A stretch of DNA of 28,088 bases from the IMG/VR virus record IMGVR_UViG_3300017758_000086, positions 1 through 28,088 of that record. The stretch is one strand, 5' to 3'. The stretch comes from a virus. A program made the position numbers and the translations under genes. The notes beneath the pieces were generated by a model. It did no database searches, was not told the DNA's origin, and saw nothing but the letters and a program-made list of their open reading frames with translations. Numbering within the stretch: the first letter of the stretch is position 1; the number at the start of each line of letters is the position of its first letter. Shown here piece after piece: positions 1-7,523 of this stretch.

Positions 1-390
1 ATAAAGATCATTTAATCTAAGTTGGTATCTAACATCAAATATGTTTAGATTACCTTTATCTGAAAAAGGAAAAATATTAATGATTGATACAACTGATTCA
101 GGAACAATTAAATAATTTTTGTCTTCATTCCATGCTGTAGTAACTGTACCGTCTGTTGCACTTTCTGATATTGCATTGGCAGTTTTTAATCTTGTTTTAT
201 CAGCACTTGTAAGTTTGTATTTTAAATATGTTCTTCTAACACCATCATAGTGATATTGAGCAAAATATTGTAATGCCTCGTCAATTCTATCTTCTAGTTG
301 TTCATCACTAGCATTGACTTCTATGACAGGCTTACCTAGATTTCTCAAAGCGTACTGTTTTAATGTTTCTCTTGTATTTGGGTTTGCCAT
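1..390 (-). CDS. Neck protein, T4 gp13-like (partial, N-terminal 130 residues)
   Basis: The gene starts at ATG 388-390 with an AAGG element about 7 bases upstream. It runs off the window at base 1, so only the first 130 codons are present. My translation begins MANPNTRETLKQYALRNLGK and includes EDRIDEALQYFAQYHYDG near residues 43-60. It ends with VRYQLRLNDLY. Recalled from T4-like marine phages, this pattern belongs to the gp13 neck family, which joins the head portal vertex to the tail. The position supports this, because in T4 the baseplate gene 8 lies upstream of 13. A perfect late promoter octamer lies 33 bases upstream. The family call rests on remembered similarity and on synteny. Another head-tail connector protein is the main alternative. 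Confidence 0.65.
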   Translation of the reverse strand, partial: MANPNTRETLKQYALRNLGKPVIEVNASDEQLEDRIDEALQYFAQYHYDGVRRTYLKYKLTSADKTRLKTANAISESATDGTVTTAWNEDKNYLIVPESVVSIINIFPFSDKGNLNIFDVRYQLRLNDLY

Positions 391-407
391 TAATATACCT
401 TGTTTTT

Positions 408-423
408 ATACCTTTTCAGGTAT
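408..423 (-). other. Small hairpin just downstream of the late promoter
   Basis: The minus strand reads ATACCTGAAAAGGTAT, a perfect 6-bp stem with a GAAA loop. It overlaps the last base of the late box and would fall around the transcript 5' end. It could protect the mRNA 5' end, or it may be chance. There is no U-run, so it is not a convincing intrinsic terminator. Confidence 0.3.
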
Positions 424-430
424 ATTTATA
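423..430 (-). promoter_or_regulatory. Late promoter, TATAAATA octamer for the gp13-like gene
   Basis: The minus strand reads TATAAATA exactly, followed by the gp13-like start codon about 33 bases on. TATAAATA is the T4 late promoter -10 element, recognised by gp55 with the gp33/gp45 system. The spacing leaves room for a short leader with an AAGG ribosome site. It sits in the 43-base gap after the 239-aa fibre gene, so the neck gene can be transcribed independently. Confidence 0.75.
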
Positions 431-433
431 ATA

Positions 434-1153
434 CTATCCAAGAGCAACTGCTTGGGCAATGGCGAAAGGTCTACTTGCTAATGAAACACCAGCAACTTGA
501 ACATCTGTAGCTGCATTTACTGTTCCTGAGAATGTTCCGTTTACAGCACTTGCAATCGAACCACTATTAATAGATAATGTGCCGTCCGTCAAAGTTGTTG
601 ATGTAATACTTGTAATACCAGTAAACGAACCAGTTAAGGAGTTACTTCCACCCGCTATTGTTTTATTTGTTAATGTATCTGTTGTATCTTTTAATACAAT
701 TGTTCCTGTTGCGTTTGGTAATGATATTGTTCTATCTGCTGTAGGATTTACTGTTGTTAAGTTTGTTTCGTGTTCATCATCTGCTGAACCTTCAAATTTC
801 AACGAGTTTTGTACCTCAATTGTTGTTGAGTTTACACTTGTTGTCGTTCCTTGAACAGTTAAGTTTCCTGTTATAGTTGCACTACCGCCTACTGTTAACG
901 CACCTGAAACATCTAACGCCTCATTGATTTGTATAGATGTTGAATCGGAAGTTGATAATGAAGTACCAACTATTTGTACCGAGGTTGCATTAATAGCACT
1001 TGTGCCATTTCCTGTTAATATTGAATTTGAAGCAAGTGTGCCTACACCTGTTCCACCTGAAGCAACACCAATTGTTTCACCTGATTGGTATTCTGCAATA
1101 CCAGTAGGTGTTCCACTTGTAAAGACTAGTCTTATTGGTGTTTTATCTGCCAT
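434..1153 (-). CDS. Tail-fibre-like structural protein, 239 aa
   Basis: This is a low-complexity beta-rich protein dominated by T, S, G, N and I. A segment near residues 130-165 contains TADRTISLPNATGTIVLKD and then DTLTNKTI. This pattern is common in phage fibre proteins and is repeated in the 708-aa and 253-aa proteins of this window. The stretch SGALTVGGSATITGNLTVQG (about 83-102) is typical of fibre shafts. The C-terminus, RPFAIAQAVALG, is almost identical to that of the 136-aa protein at 17249-17659. The start is ATG with a strong AGGAGAT site. It is the last gene before the neck gene and lies only 9 bases after the 271-aa gene. The exact attachment place on the virion is unknown. Confidence 0.75.
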   Translation of the reverse strand: MADKTPIRLVFTSGTPTGIAEYQSGETIGVASGGTGVGTLASNSILTGNGTSAINATSVQIVGTSLSTSDSTSIQINEALDVSGALTVGGSATITGNLTVQGTTTSVNSTTIEVQNSLKFEGSADDEHETNLTTVNPTADRTISLPNATGTIVLKDTTDTLTNKTIAGGSNSLTGSFTGITSITSTTLTDGTLSINSGSIASAVNGTFSGTVNAATDVQVAGVSLASRPFAIAQAVALG

Positions 1154-1162
1154 TTATATCTC

Positions 1163-1978
1163 CTAAAACAAGAACGCTGGATTACTGTCGTCAAAAGCAG
1201 CTGAACCGCCACCTAAAACAGGACTTTCTAATCCACCTGAAGCTGTATATACTTCCGTCATATTAGCCACACTTGTATTTATATTAAATCCTAAATTTGT
1301 TGCTACGGTACCAAGACCAATAGCTCTTGTAAAAATCTGTACATTCTTTTGTATTTTTCTAACAAAAGTAAAATCTCTAAATGCACTACCTAATTGACCA
1401 ACATCATATGCGTTGTGTGTATCAGGTGTTAAATCTGTAGAGATAGATGTTAAATCTACCGCTGTACTTTCAATAATTTCCTTAATAGTGATTATATCTC
1501 CAGAAATCGGAGCCGTACCAAAGGTTAAAGTCGTTCCTGAAACTGAATAGTCGGTAGTTGGCCTTTGAAAAACACCATTTAAAAATACCATAACATTGGT
1601 TGCATGTGCATAACTTGTTACAGTATAACCTACTGTACTACCATCACCTGTGTAAGCTCTAACTTCACCTTGTACATTTACACCACCGCCACCACTTCCG
1701 CCAGAAATAGTAATAGTTTTTGTCGCACCTGTACCTGAAGCAACAACACCTGAACCTACAAAATTAATTGTAGAAGCTGCTGTTGATAATGATGAGCCTT
1801 CGTCTTGTATTGTGATAGCACTACCGCCACCACCTGTACCGTCACCAATTACTTTGATAGTACCACTATCGTTTATATAAAGTTTCTGAGCGCTAGTGTC
1901 GATTGCAACTTCACCAGATACAATATCACTTGTAGTAGGTGTAGATGTTCCTCTTTTGAGTTTTATAACCGTTGACAC
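1163..1978 (-). CDS. Modular tail-fibre protein with Mtd-N-like start, 271 aa, GTG start
   Basis: The start codon is GTG (1976-1978), set by an AGGAGAT site and by the MSTVI start shared with the neighbouring 708-aa protein. Residues 1-48 (IKLKRGTS ... SGEVAIDTSAQKLYIND) resemble the N-terminal fold of phage tropism and fibre proteins (major tropism determinant N-domain type). Residues about 107-168 hold the module YTGDGST ... LNGVFQRPTTDY ... SGTTLTFG ... ITIKE. This module also ends the 253-aa protein and occurs twice in the 198-aa protein. Residues 183-203 (LTPDTHNAYDVG...FRDF) recall the segment just before fibre tips. It probably belongs to a side fibre or whisker. Its receptor, if any, is unknown. 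Confidence 0.75.
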   Translation of the reverse strand: MSTVIKLKRGTSTPTTSDIVSGEVAIDTSAQKLYINDSGTIKVIGDGTGGGGSAITIQDEGSSLSTAASTINFVGSGVVASGTGATKTITISGGSGGGGVNVQGEVRAYTGDGSTVGYTVTSYAHATNVMVFLNGVFQRPTTDYSVSGTTLTFGTAPISGDIITIKEIIESTAVDLTSISTDLTPDTHNAYDVGQLGSAFRDFTFVRKIQKNVQIFTRAIGLGTVATNLGFNINTSVANMTEVYTASGGLESPVLGGGSAAFDDSNPAFLF

Positions 1979-2006
1979 TAATAATCTCCTAAATCAATTA
2001 TGTTAA

Positions 2007-4133
2007 TTAAAATGTACCGCCGTCAATACCTGTAACTGTTACTGCACCTGAACTTACTGTGAAGTTAGCTGAAGCGAATGAAGCCACACCTTTATTTGAA
2101 GTTGTTGCCAATTCAGCAGCGATTGTTAATGTATCTCCAGAAACAGATGAGTCAATACCTTCTCCGCCAGATACAGTTAATGTATCTCCTAAATCTACTG
2201 CGTTAGTTGTTCCACTATCAGCAGCTACAGAAATTGTAGAGTTTGATAGTTTAGCATTTGTAATTGAACCTGCTAATTTAGCGGTTGCAATAGAACCTGC
2301 TAACATGGCATTTGTAATACCTAAAGCCTTAACTCTTAATGCGTCTGAACTTACTTCGATTGAACTGTCATCTACTGCAACATCAATTTGGTTACCAGTT
2401 TTTGTTAATGCGTCACCAGCACTAATTTGACCTGCACCTGAGAACTGAGCAAATGTAATACTGTCTGAACCAAATGTTGGTGTACCGTTGTGAGTTGCAA
2501 CATAACCGTTATCTGCGTTTGCTGTACCTGCTTCTACGAAGAAGAAAGTACCGCCTGTTAATTCAGCAGCTGTGTCTGCGTCTGGACTTCTTGTTAATAC
2601 GAACACAGCAGAACCAGAACCTGTTGCTGTTACTTTATAGATACCGTTTTGTACTGCACTTGCCTGGTCTTTAACAAGTATTCTATCATTAACTGATACT
2701 GTAACACCATCAACTGTCAATGCACCGTTAGCGTCAGCAGTTAAAGTACCGTTACCGTTATTATAAGTTACGGCTGATAATGCAGCTGCCGTTGCAACAG
2801 CACATGATTCTTTTACATCAAGTCCGTTTGCAACACTATCCACATATGCTTTTGTAGCAGCGTCTTGGTCACTTGTCGGGTCAGTAACACTTGTAATTCT
2901 ACTAGAGTTTACATCAACTGTACCAGAACCGTTAGGGTCTAAAACAAGGTTACCATTTGAGTTAGTTGTTGAAACTGTATTTGCGTCAATCGTAATGTTA
3001 TCAATTTTTGCAATTGTAACTGGTGTTGTGTTACCAACTGTACCGCCTTCGATTGTAGCAGTATTGATAGCTGGACTTGTTAAAGTCTTATTTGTTAATG
3101 TTTGTGTAGCAGCTAATCCTGCAAAACTTTCAGATTGTAAAGCAGTATTAAATTCTGCCAAACTACCTGTTATTGTGTTAGTCGCTAAATCAATTGATTT
3201 GTTTGTAAGAGTATCAGTTGTTGCCTTACCAACTAATGTATCAGTAGCCGCTGGCAAAGTAACTGTAACATTACCTGAATATGCCGAGTGAGCTGCTGAT
3301 TGTAAAGCTGTGTAATGTGCGTTAGAACTTTCACAATATAATCTAATTGCTGAAGCAGTACCATCATTTTTAATTTCAATTAAACCAGTTGCTAAATTAA
3401 TTCTATCATTACCAGCAATTTTAATGTTAATTGTATCATCTGTATCAGCTGTAATAGATGTATCAGCGTCTGCGTCTAATTTTAACTCTGTGCCATTCAT
3501 ATCAAGGCCGTTAAATACGGCATTGGCATCAAAGTCAATTGTTAGTGTATCACCTGATAGTGAAGTTGCTAAACCTGTACCACCTGTAATTTTTAAAGTT
3601 TCAGTTAATAGATTGATTGATGTTGATGTGGAACTTTCATCAACTAAAGTAAGTGTCGTTGCTGGAGCGGCAAACGATAACCCACCTGAACCGTCTGTTG
3701 TTAATACATGGCCACTTGAGCCATCTGCACCTGGTAATGTTAATGCTAGGTTAGCTGCAACTGAATTTGGTGATTTTAAAGATACGAAATGTGAACCGTT
3801 ATTTGTTCCTTCGTTAAATTTAAGTGTACCACCAACTGTTGCCGAGTTACCTATATTTAATGTATCTATTGCTGAATTTGAGTCTGCTGTTAAAGCTGAA
3901 CTTGCTGTAAGTGTACCATCTACATGGTCTAATTTATCTGCGAAGTATTGACCGCCAATAACTGTAACATTATTTGCGTCACCGTTTCCATCTACGCCAC
4001 CTTCACCAACAAATAATCTATCTCCTAGGTTTGCTTGAGTACCTGTACCAAAAGTATAGGCTAACTCTCCTAGTTTAAGCGTTGAAGGAGCGGAAGTATT
4101 CGAACTTCGTTTTATCTGAATTACTGTTGACAT
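2007..4133 (-). CDS. Large tail-fibre protein, 708 aa
   Basis: This is the largest true fibre gene here. Residues 1-46 (MSTVIQIKRSS ... LKLGELAYTFG ... GDRLFVGEGG) match the common start of marine T4-like phage fibre proteins. The middle contains repeats of the type TLTNK(S/T)(I/L) near 308-313 and 345-351. A segment near 262-295 ending in VTLPAATDTL is shared in style with the 253-aa protein. Residues 422-441 (DQDAATKAYVDSVANGLDVK) are a hallmark of phage fibre proteins. The rest is beta-rich and ends with an SNKGVASFASANFTVSSG segment. Cysteines are rare. The start is ATG with AGGAG eight bases upstream, 10 bases after the 90-aa gene. It is probably a trimeric fibre shaft. The similarity is remembered from family patterns, not from a search. 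Confidence 0.85.
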   Translation of the reverse strand: MSTVIQIKRSSNTSAPSTLKLGELAYTFGTGTQANLGDRLFVGEGGVDGNGDANNVTVIGGQYFADKLDHVDGTLTASSALTADSNSAIDTLNIGNSATVGGTLKFNEGTNNGSHFVSLKSPNSVAANLALTLPGADGSSGHVLTTDGSGGLSFAAPATTLTLVDESSTSTSINLLTETLKITGGTGLATSLSGDTLTIDFDANAVFNGLDMNGTELKLDADADTSITADTDDTINIKIAGNDRINLATGLIEIKNDGTASAIRLYCESSNAHYTALQSAAHSAYSGNVTVTLPAATDTLVGKATTDTLTNKSIDLATNTITGSLAEFNTALQSESFAGLAATQTLTNKTLTSPAINTATIEGGTVGNTTPVTIAKIDNITIDANTVSTTNSNGNLVLDPNGSGTVDVNSSRITSVTDPTSDQDAATKAYVDSVANGLDVKESCAVATAAALSAVTYNNGNGTLTADANGALTVDGVTVSVNDRILVKDQASAVQNGIYKVTATGSGSAVFVLTRSPDADTAAELTGGTFFFVEAGTANADNGYVATHNGTPTFGSDSITFAQFSGAGQISAGDALTKTGNQIDVAVDDSSIEVSSDALRVKALGITNAMLAGSIATAKLAGSITNAKLSNSTISVAADSGTTNAVDLGDTLTVSGGEGIDSSVSGDTLTIAAELATTSNKGVASFASANFTVSSGAVTVTGIDGGTF

Positions 4134-4143
4134 CTATTTGCTC

Positions 4144-4416
4144 CTAAAAATTGCCACCGTTAAACACTAATGTTCCTGTAGTAGTATCTAACTCGTTTTT
4201 TGTTTTAAATTTATCTGAGGAAGCGTCATATTGAAGTAATGCACCGTCATTTAGGCTACTCGAATCAACATCTGTAAGATTTCTCAATCTATTGACATTC
4301 TCAACACTAACATTTGTACTCGGTACTTGTACAGATACTTGTTGTGGACCAGAAGATGTTGAAGATTGAATATTCGCTCTTACACCACCAGTCTGATTAA
4401 TTCTAGCCTTAACCAT
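4144..4416 (-). CDS. Small structural protein, 90 aa
   Basis: The start is MVKARINQTGGVRANIQSS. Near residues 42-68 it has VNRLRNLTDVDSSSLNDGAL followed by LQYDASS, a segment I remember from small structural proteins next to fibre genes of T4-like marine phages. It ends in VFNGGNF. The ribosome site GAGAGGAA lies just upstream of the ATG. A perfect late promoter octamer sits at 4438-4445, so this gene heads the transcript that includes the 708-, 271- and 239-aa fibre genes. It may be an adaptor between baseplate and fibre. No catalytic motif is visible. Confidence 0.65.
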   Translation of the reverse strand: MVKARINQTGGVRANIQSSTSSGPQQVSVQVPSTNVSVENVNRLRNLTDVDSSSLNDGALLQYDASSDKFKTKNELDTTTGTLVFNGGNF

Positions 4417-4437
4417 TAGGTTCCTCTCTCTTTGTAA

Positions 4438-4445
4438 TATTTATA
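4438..4445 (-). promoter_or_regulatory. Late promoter, TATAAATA octamer before the terminal fibre cluster
   Basis: The minus strand has an exact TATAAATA 22 bases before the ATG of the 90-aa structural protein. It lies in a 55-base gap after the 111-aa gene, and an SD-like GAGAGGAA follows it. Its layout is like those of the gp13-like, gp8-like and 253-aa genes. Confidence 0.7.
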
Positions 4446-4471
4446 ACGAAAAGACTCTACGGAAAAAACAA

Positions 4472-4807
4472 TTATACTTTAGGATTGACGGTAATTACGC
4501 CTTCAATTACTCTAGTAACTGTACTTGATGAGGTTTGTGTTATATAAACATCATACACATATCTTGATGGAGCGTCTAAAGCTCCTGTTTGTGTATCGTT
4601 TAATGATAATGTTATTACGCCAGTTGCTGTATCGGCAGCTATTGATACTGTAAATGATACATTTGAACTTGCGCCATAACTCTTTGCAAGTCTAGCTTCA
4701 GCAGTATAACCCGCTAGGTCTACTGCGTTGCCGTCAGAATTAGTCACAGTTACATCTGAACTGAAACTAGCGCCTTGGTCTATTCTAAGATTTGCTACCG
4801 CTGCCAT
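4472..4807 (-). CDS. Small virion structural protein, 111 aa
   Basis: The protein begins MAAVANLRIDQGASFSSDVT and continues with VDLAGYTAEARLAKSYGASS, then a beta-rich tail ending in TRVIEGVITVNPKV. I recall very similar small proteins in the structural region of marine cyanophages and pelagiphages, where they appear as virion or fibre-associated proteins of unknown exact role. The fold suggests an immunoglobulin-like beta sandwich, which is an inference from the strand pattern. The first 23 bases overlap the end of the 74-aa gene, so the two are probably translationally coupled. The only SD-like element, AAGGTG, is rather far from the start. Confidence 0.7.
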   Translation of the reverse strand: MAAVANLRIDQGASFSSDVTVTNSDGNAVDLAGYTAEARLAKSYGASSNVSFTVSIAADTATGVITLSLNDTQTGALDAPSRYVYDVYITQTSSSTVTRVIEGVITVNPKV

Positions 4808-5009
4808 TGAATTGTTTTACACCTTCTTGTATTTTATTGTTATAGTGTGCTGTTAACACATCTATTTTTTCCAATTCAATTTCATGTCTGACTTTAGATT
4901 GTTGTATTTCTTGTCTAGCCGCTATTGTATTTCTTAACTCTAATGGCAAGGTGTCAATATCGTAATCTTTTCCGTCTATTGATATAACATTTTTTGGTTC
5001 TTCACTCAT
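4785..5009 (-). CDS. Conserved-type small protein with helical C-terminal half, 74 aa
   Basis: The start is MSEEPKNVISIDGKDYDIDT, followed by LPLELRNTIAARQEIQQSKV and a charged, probably coiled helix up to residue 65. The pattern 'I-DGK-YD-D-LP' followed by a helix recalls small DUF6447-like phage proteins, a tentative link from memory. The start is ATG with AGGAA six bases upstream. It overlaps the 111-aa structural gene by 23 bases. Its acidic, charged composition differs from the Thr/Ser/Gly-rich fibre neighbours, so it may be an assembly helper instead of a fibre. No function can be assigned. Confidence 0.6.
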   Translation of the reverse strand: MSEEPKNVISIDGKDYDIDTLPLELRNTIAARQEIQQSKVRHEIELEKIDVLTAHYNNKIQEGVKQFNGSGSKS

Positions 5010-5019
5010 ATTATTCCTA

Positions 5020-5027
5020 TATTTATA
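5020..5027 (-). promoter_or_regulatory. TATAAATA octamer close to the 74-aa gene start
   Basis: An exact TATAAATA on the minus strand lies in the 24-base gap between the 90-aa and 74-aa genes, only 10 bases before the ATG. A start 5-7 bases past the box would give an almost leaderless mRNA, and the AGGAA site would be cut away. It may therefore serve mainly the 111-aa and later genes, or be a chance AT-rich match. Confidence 0.45.
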
Positions 5028-5033
5028 AACTAT

Positions 5034-5306
5034 TTATCCGTTTTCATTCAATCTTTTTGAAACTGTTTCGTGGTCCTCTAAAACTTTCCAAGTAGAACCA
5101 TGATAACTATGAATTGATGTACCAATATCATCTTCAGCTGGATAAGCTGATAATATCGTATCAATATTTATGGTTATTGGTCTACCTAGATATGGTTGAG
5201 GTACATTATCACCCTCAATAATACTACCATTTGTAAATGTTTTAAATCTACCTTTTGATTTAGTAATCTTTAATGGTTTTAAATCGTTAAAATCAACATC
5301 ACTCAT
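5034..5306 (-). CDS. Hypothetical protein, 90 aa, coupled to the oxygenase block
   Basis: I do not recognise this protein. It starts MSDVDFNDLKPLKITKSKGR and contains a short basic stretch (residues 14-24). A mixed segment, DNVPQPYLGRPITINIDTIL, follows (about 33-52), and then HSYHGSTWKVLEDHETVSKR. It has no signal peptide or membrane segment and shows no fibre-like composition. The start is ATG with a good AAGGAG site. It overlaps the end of the 215-aa oxygenase-like gene by 8 bases, so it is probably co-translated with the oxygenase block. It could be an accessory or substrate-recognition protein for that block, but this is only context-based. Confidence 0.6.
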   Translation of the reverse strand: MSDVDFNDLKPLKITKSKGRFKTFTNGSIIEGDNVPQPYLGRPITINIDTILSAYPAEDDIGTSIHSYHGSTWKVLEDHETVSKRLNENG

Positions 5307-5946
5307 ATTTAAACTCCTTCAGTTTTAAGTAATCTATTTTGCTAGCTTCTGAAAATAACTCTGCGTCAACATGAAAATTAAAAGATACAGAATATCTTGT
5401 TATGTCTGAAATATTATTGTTTATAGAATGATACAAATGAGATGGAAATAATAGTATTTTACCGTCTTCAGGTGTTATATTGTAAACATCACAATTATGA
5501 TTATCAAATTTTTCAAACGGCACATTTGTGCTTGAATGAAATATATTTGTATAACCCATTGGTTTATGAAAGCAAATATCTCCAGAATTTTTTTTTGTTT
5601 GTATGTAATAGACACCACTCAATAAACTGTTTGCGTGAATATGAGATTGACCCCAATCATCACTTTGGTGTCTTACAGCCCAGCTGTTTTGCATATAAAA
5701 TTTAATATGCTTTTTTACATTTAAATATTTTTTAGTATATACATCTAAATGATTATTAATTTTTTCTTTTAGATTTTTGTATTTTGTGTCGTGCAATAGA
5801 TATTTGTTTTTTGTATAATCACCATTACCAGAGAACATTCTCTCGTAGTTTTCTTCTAATATATTTTTTTTATCATCTTCATTTATTTCTATATCGCCTG
5901 TATATACAGAAATAGGAAATAATTGAATTATCTTTGCTTCACTCAC
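5299..5946 (-). CDS. 2OG-Fe(II) oxygenase-like protein, TIGR02466/2OG-FeII_Oxy_5 type, 215 aa
   Basis: The core runs from about 88 to 193. SWAVRHQSDDWGQSHIHANS is followed by LLSGVYYIQTKKNSGDICF, and then by LLFPSHLYHSI and RYSVSFNF. This matches the jelly-roll oxygenase family whose signature is 'H-x-H-x-N-S-x-x-S-G-V-Y-Y-I ... S-G-D-I'. Likely metal ligands are H102 and/or H104 with H173. R184 is the likely 2-oxoglutarate anchor. An aspartate in the usual HxD position is absent. The start is GTG (5944-5946), overlapping the TAG stop of the 231-aa gene by one base, with AAGGTAAC upstream. The expected reaction is oxidation of a peptide or other substrate using O2 and 2-oxoglutarate. The substrate is unknown. 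Confidence 0.75.
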   Translation of the reverse strand: MSEAKIIQLFPISVYTGDIEINEDDKKNILEENYERMFSGNGDYTKNKYLLHDTKYKNLKEKINNHLDVYTKKYLNVKKHIKFYMQNSWAVRHQSDDWGQSHIHANSLLSGVYYIQTKKNSGDICFHKPMGYTNIFHSSTNVPFEKFDNHNCDVYNITPEDGKILLFPSHLYHSINNNISDITRYSVSFNFHVDAELFSEASKIDYLKLKEFKYE

Positions 5947-6641
5947 TATAGGTTACCTTTTATGTCACCACTTGGTTCTGTATAATAAAAGTGAGTTATT
6001 GTCCATCTGCCATGACCAAAAGGTAAAGTTTCATCTTTCATTTTAATTGGTGTAACTCTATGTAAATATGGGCAAGGAAATAAGATAGCTCTATTGTGTT
6101 TACATTTTACTTCGACACCTGGTTCATCTAAAACAAAATCACCACCCTCAAATGCTTTAGGTTCTTTATAAAACCAAACTAAATGTGTCCAAGCAAAAGA
6201 ATCAAAATGTGCGTCATAGTAATCATTACTTTCATAATAAGAAATTAGGTTTGTATTTTTATTTGAAACTGTAAAACTTCTATAATACGGAGCACAAAAC
6301 TCAATTAAGTCACGAAATTTTTGGTCTCTTACTTTATATAACATTCTTTCAATAGGCATTCTATCATAATTATCATCATGGTAAAAATTATTAGTATACC
6401 ATCTGTAAGAGTGTCCTTTTGCCGTGCCATCTTTTTCTCTAGCGACAATTGTATCTTCAGCTCTATGAATATCCGGCATATTTTTAAAGAGCTCTAATTC
6501 AGCCCAAACTGCTTTTTCTTCGTCAGGATTATACCAATTATCTACTACAATAAATGGGTATGTAGGATTTTTATCGAACTTTTTTACAATCCAATTCTGT
6601 TCAATTTCTACGCCGTCTGCATTTGTTATTTTTATTGACAT
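5946..6641 (-). CDS. 2OG-Fe(II) oxygenase-like protein, 231 aa
   Basis: The catalytic core is visible near residues 134-222. It reads SYYESNDYYDAHFDSFAWTH, then VWFYKEPKAFEGGDFVLDE, then AILFPCPYLHRVTPIK and GRWTITHFYYT. H145 and D147 form the HxD motif, H194 is the distal histidine, and R212 would bind the 2-oxoglutarate carboxylate. The complete set suggests an active non-haem iron dioxygenase of the prolyl-hydroxylase-like superfamily. Residues 1-60 are a family-variable N-terminus. The start is ATG with AAAGG upstream. Its stop overlaps the GTG of the next gene by one base. The substrate cannot be inferred from the sequence. Confidence 0.8.
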   Translation of the reverse strand: MSIKITNADGVEIEQNWIVKKFDKNPTYPFIVVDNWYNPDEEKAVWAELELFKNMPDIHRAEDTIVAREKDGTAKGHSYRWYTNNFYHDDNYDRMPIERMLYKVRDQKFRDLIEFCAPYYRSFTVSNKNTNLISYYESNDYYDAHFDSFAWTHLVWFYKEPKAFEGGDFVLDEPGVEVKCKHNRAILFPCPYLHRVTPIKMKDETLPFGHGRWTITHFYYTEPSGDIKGNL

Positions 6642-6659
6642 TATATACCTTTCAAAATA

Positions 6660-7511
6660 CTAATCTATAATATACTTTTTATCCGAGTCTAAATTAATCT
6701 CTGTAACATTACTTTCTTCTTCTGGTACAGGATTACTTTTTTTGTTTTCATAATCAATATAAGTATCTTCCATACCTAAAAAAGGTCTACCATCAAACAT
6801 TATATTATATTGTCCTTCTTTTTCATTGTAGTGCATGAAAAGTTGAGCATGATTATTACCCCATAGTGGTTCTCTCCAATGTTCAACAATATCACCTCTG
6901 TAAATTAACATATCGCCAGGTTTCATGTGAATAGGCATACCATTTGTGCCCTCTGCACCATCTTTAGGTCCTACAAACATTGGCCAATCCCAATCAGGAT
7001 ATTTACTTGCGTCAACATTTGAGTTGTCATAACCAATACAAAGCGTTGTAGATATTTCACAACTAGCTCTATCTTTATGTCTTTTTAATTCTGTACCTTG
7101 TGTGTATAATCTATGATATGAATAAGTTGGTATTAATTCTTTACCAGTTAACTCACACATTTTTTCTAGTGATAAACTTAATAGTGTATCAAATATAGGG
7201 TCACCGTATTTACTAAAATCACCAGGTGCTTGAGTGTCGTTAAAAGTACCATGTTGGCCTTCAGTTGTTGGTAAACCTTCGTCTTCCATATATGCAAGTC
7301 TAGCTGACTCAAGTTGAATATGATGATATAACAAATTTGTCATATCTTCTTTTAAAAATTTTTCAATTTTTACCCAACCATTTTCTTCAAAAAATTTAGC
7401 TGCTGGATGAACAGCTGCAGGATTTAATCCAGGCTGACCTTTTAACAATGACATTGCTTTTTCTTGCTCTGCCTCTGTTAAACTTTCCCAATTTGAAATT
7501 TGTTTATTCAT
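6660..7511 (-). CDS. 2OG-Fe(II) oxygenase-like protein, 283 aa
   Basis: The N-terminal part is helical (TEAEQEKAMSLLKGQPGLNP, about 12-31). A FFEENGWVKIEKFL segment follows (40-53), typical of dioxygenases of the prolyl-4-hydroxylase/phytanoyl type. The core reads YSYHRLYTQGTELKRHKDRA with H145 and D147 as the HxD pair. Next come IHMKPGDMLIYRGDIVEHWR with H211 as the distal histidine, and HAQLFMHYN. I see no clear arginine at the usual 10-residue spacing after H211, so cosubstrate binding may differ. The tail after about 245 is acidic and disordered-looking (PVPEEESNVTEINLDSDKK). The ATG has AGGAG upstream. It lies 12 bases after the 249-aa oxygenase gene. Confidence 0.75.
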   Translation of the reverse strand: MNKQISNWESLTEAEQEKAMSLLKGQPGLNPAAVHPAAKFFEENGWVKIEKFLKEDMTNLLYHHIQLESARLAYMEDEGLPTTEGQHGTFNDTQAPGDFSKYGDPIFDTLLSLSLEKMCELTGKELIPTYSYHRLYTQGTELKRHKDRASCEISTTLCIGYDNSNVDASKYPDWDWPMFVGPKDGAEGTNGMPIHMKPGDMLIYRGDIVEHWREPLWGNNHAQLFMHYNEKEGQYNIMFDGRPFLGMEDTYIDYENKKSNPVPEEESNVTEINLDSDKKYIID

Positions 7512-7523
7512 AATAACTCCTAT

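Noticed and set aside
1163-4133. A diversity-generating retroelement, suggested by Mtd-N-like fibre starts
   Set aside because: No reverse transcriptase gene, no template/variable repeat pair with adenine-specific differences, and no Avd-like gene is visible in the window.
4417-4471. Intrinsic terminator after the 111-aa gene (T-rich stretch on the minus strand)
   Set aside because: I found no stable GC-rich stem before the T-run, and a late promoter occupies the gap.
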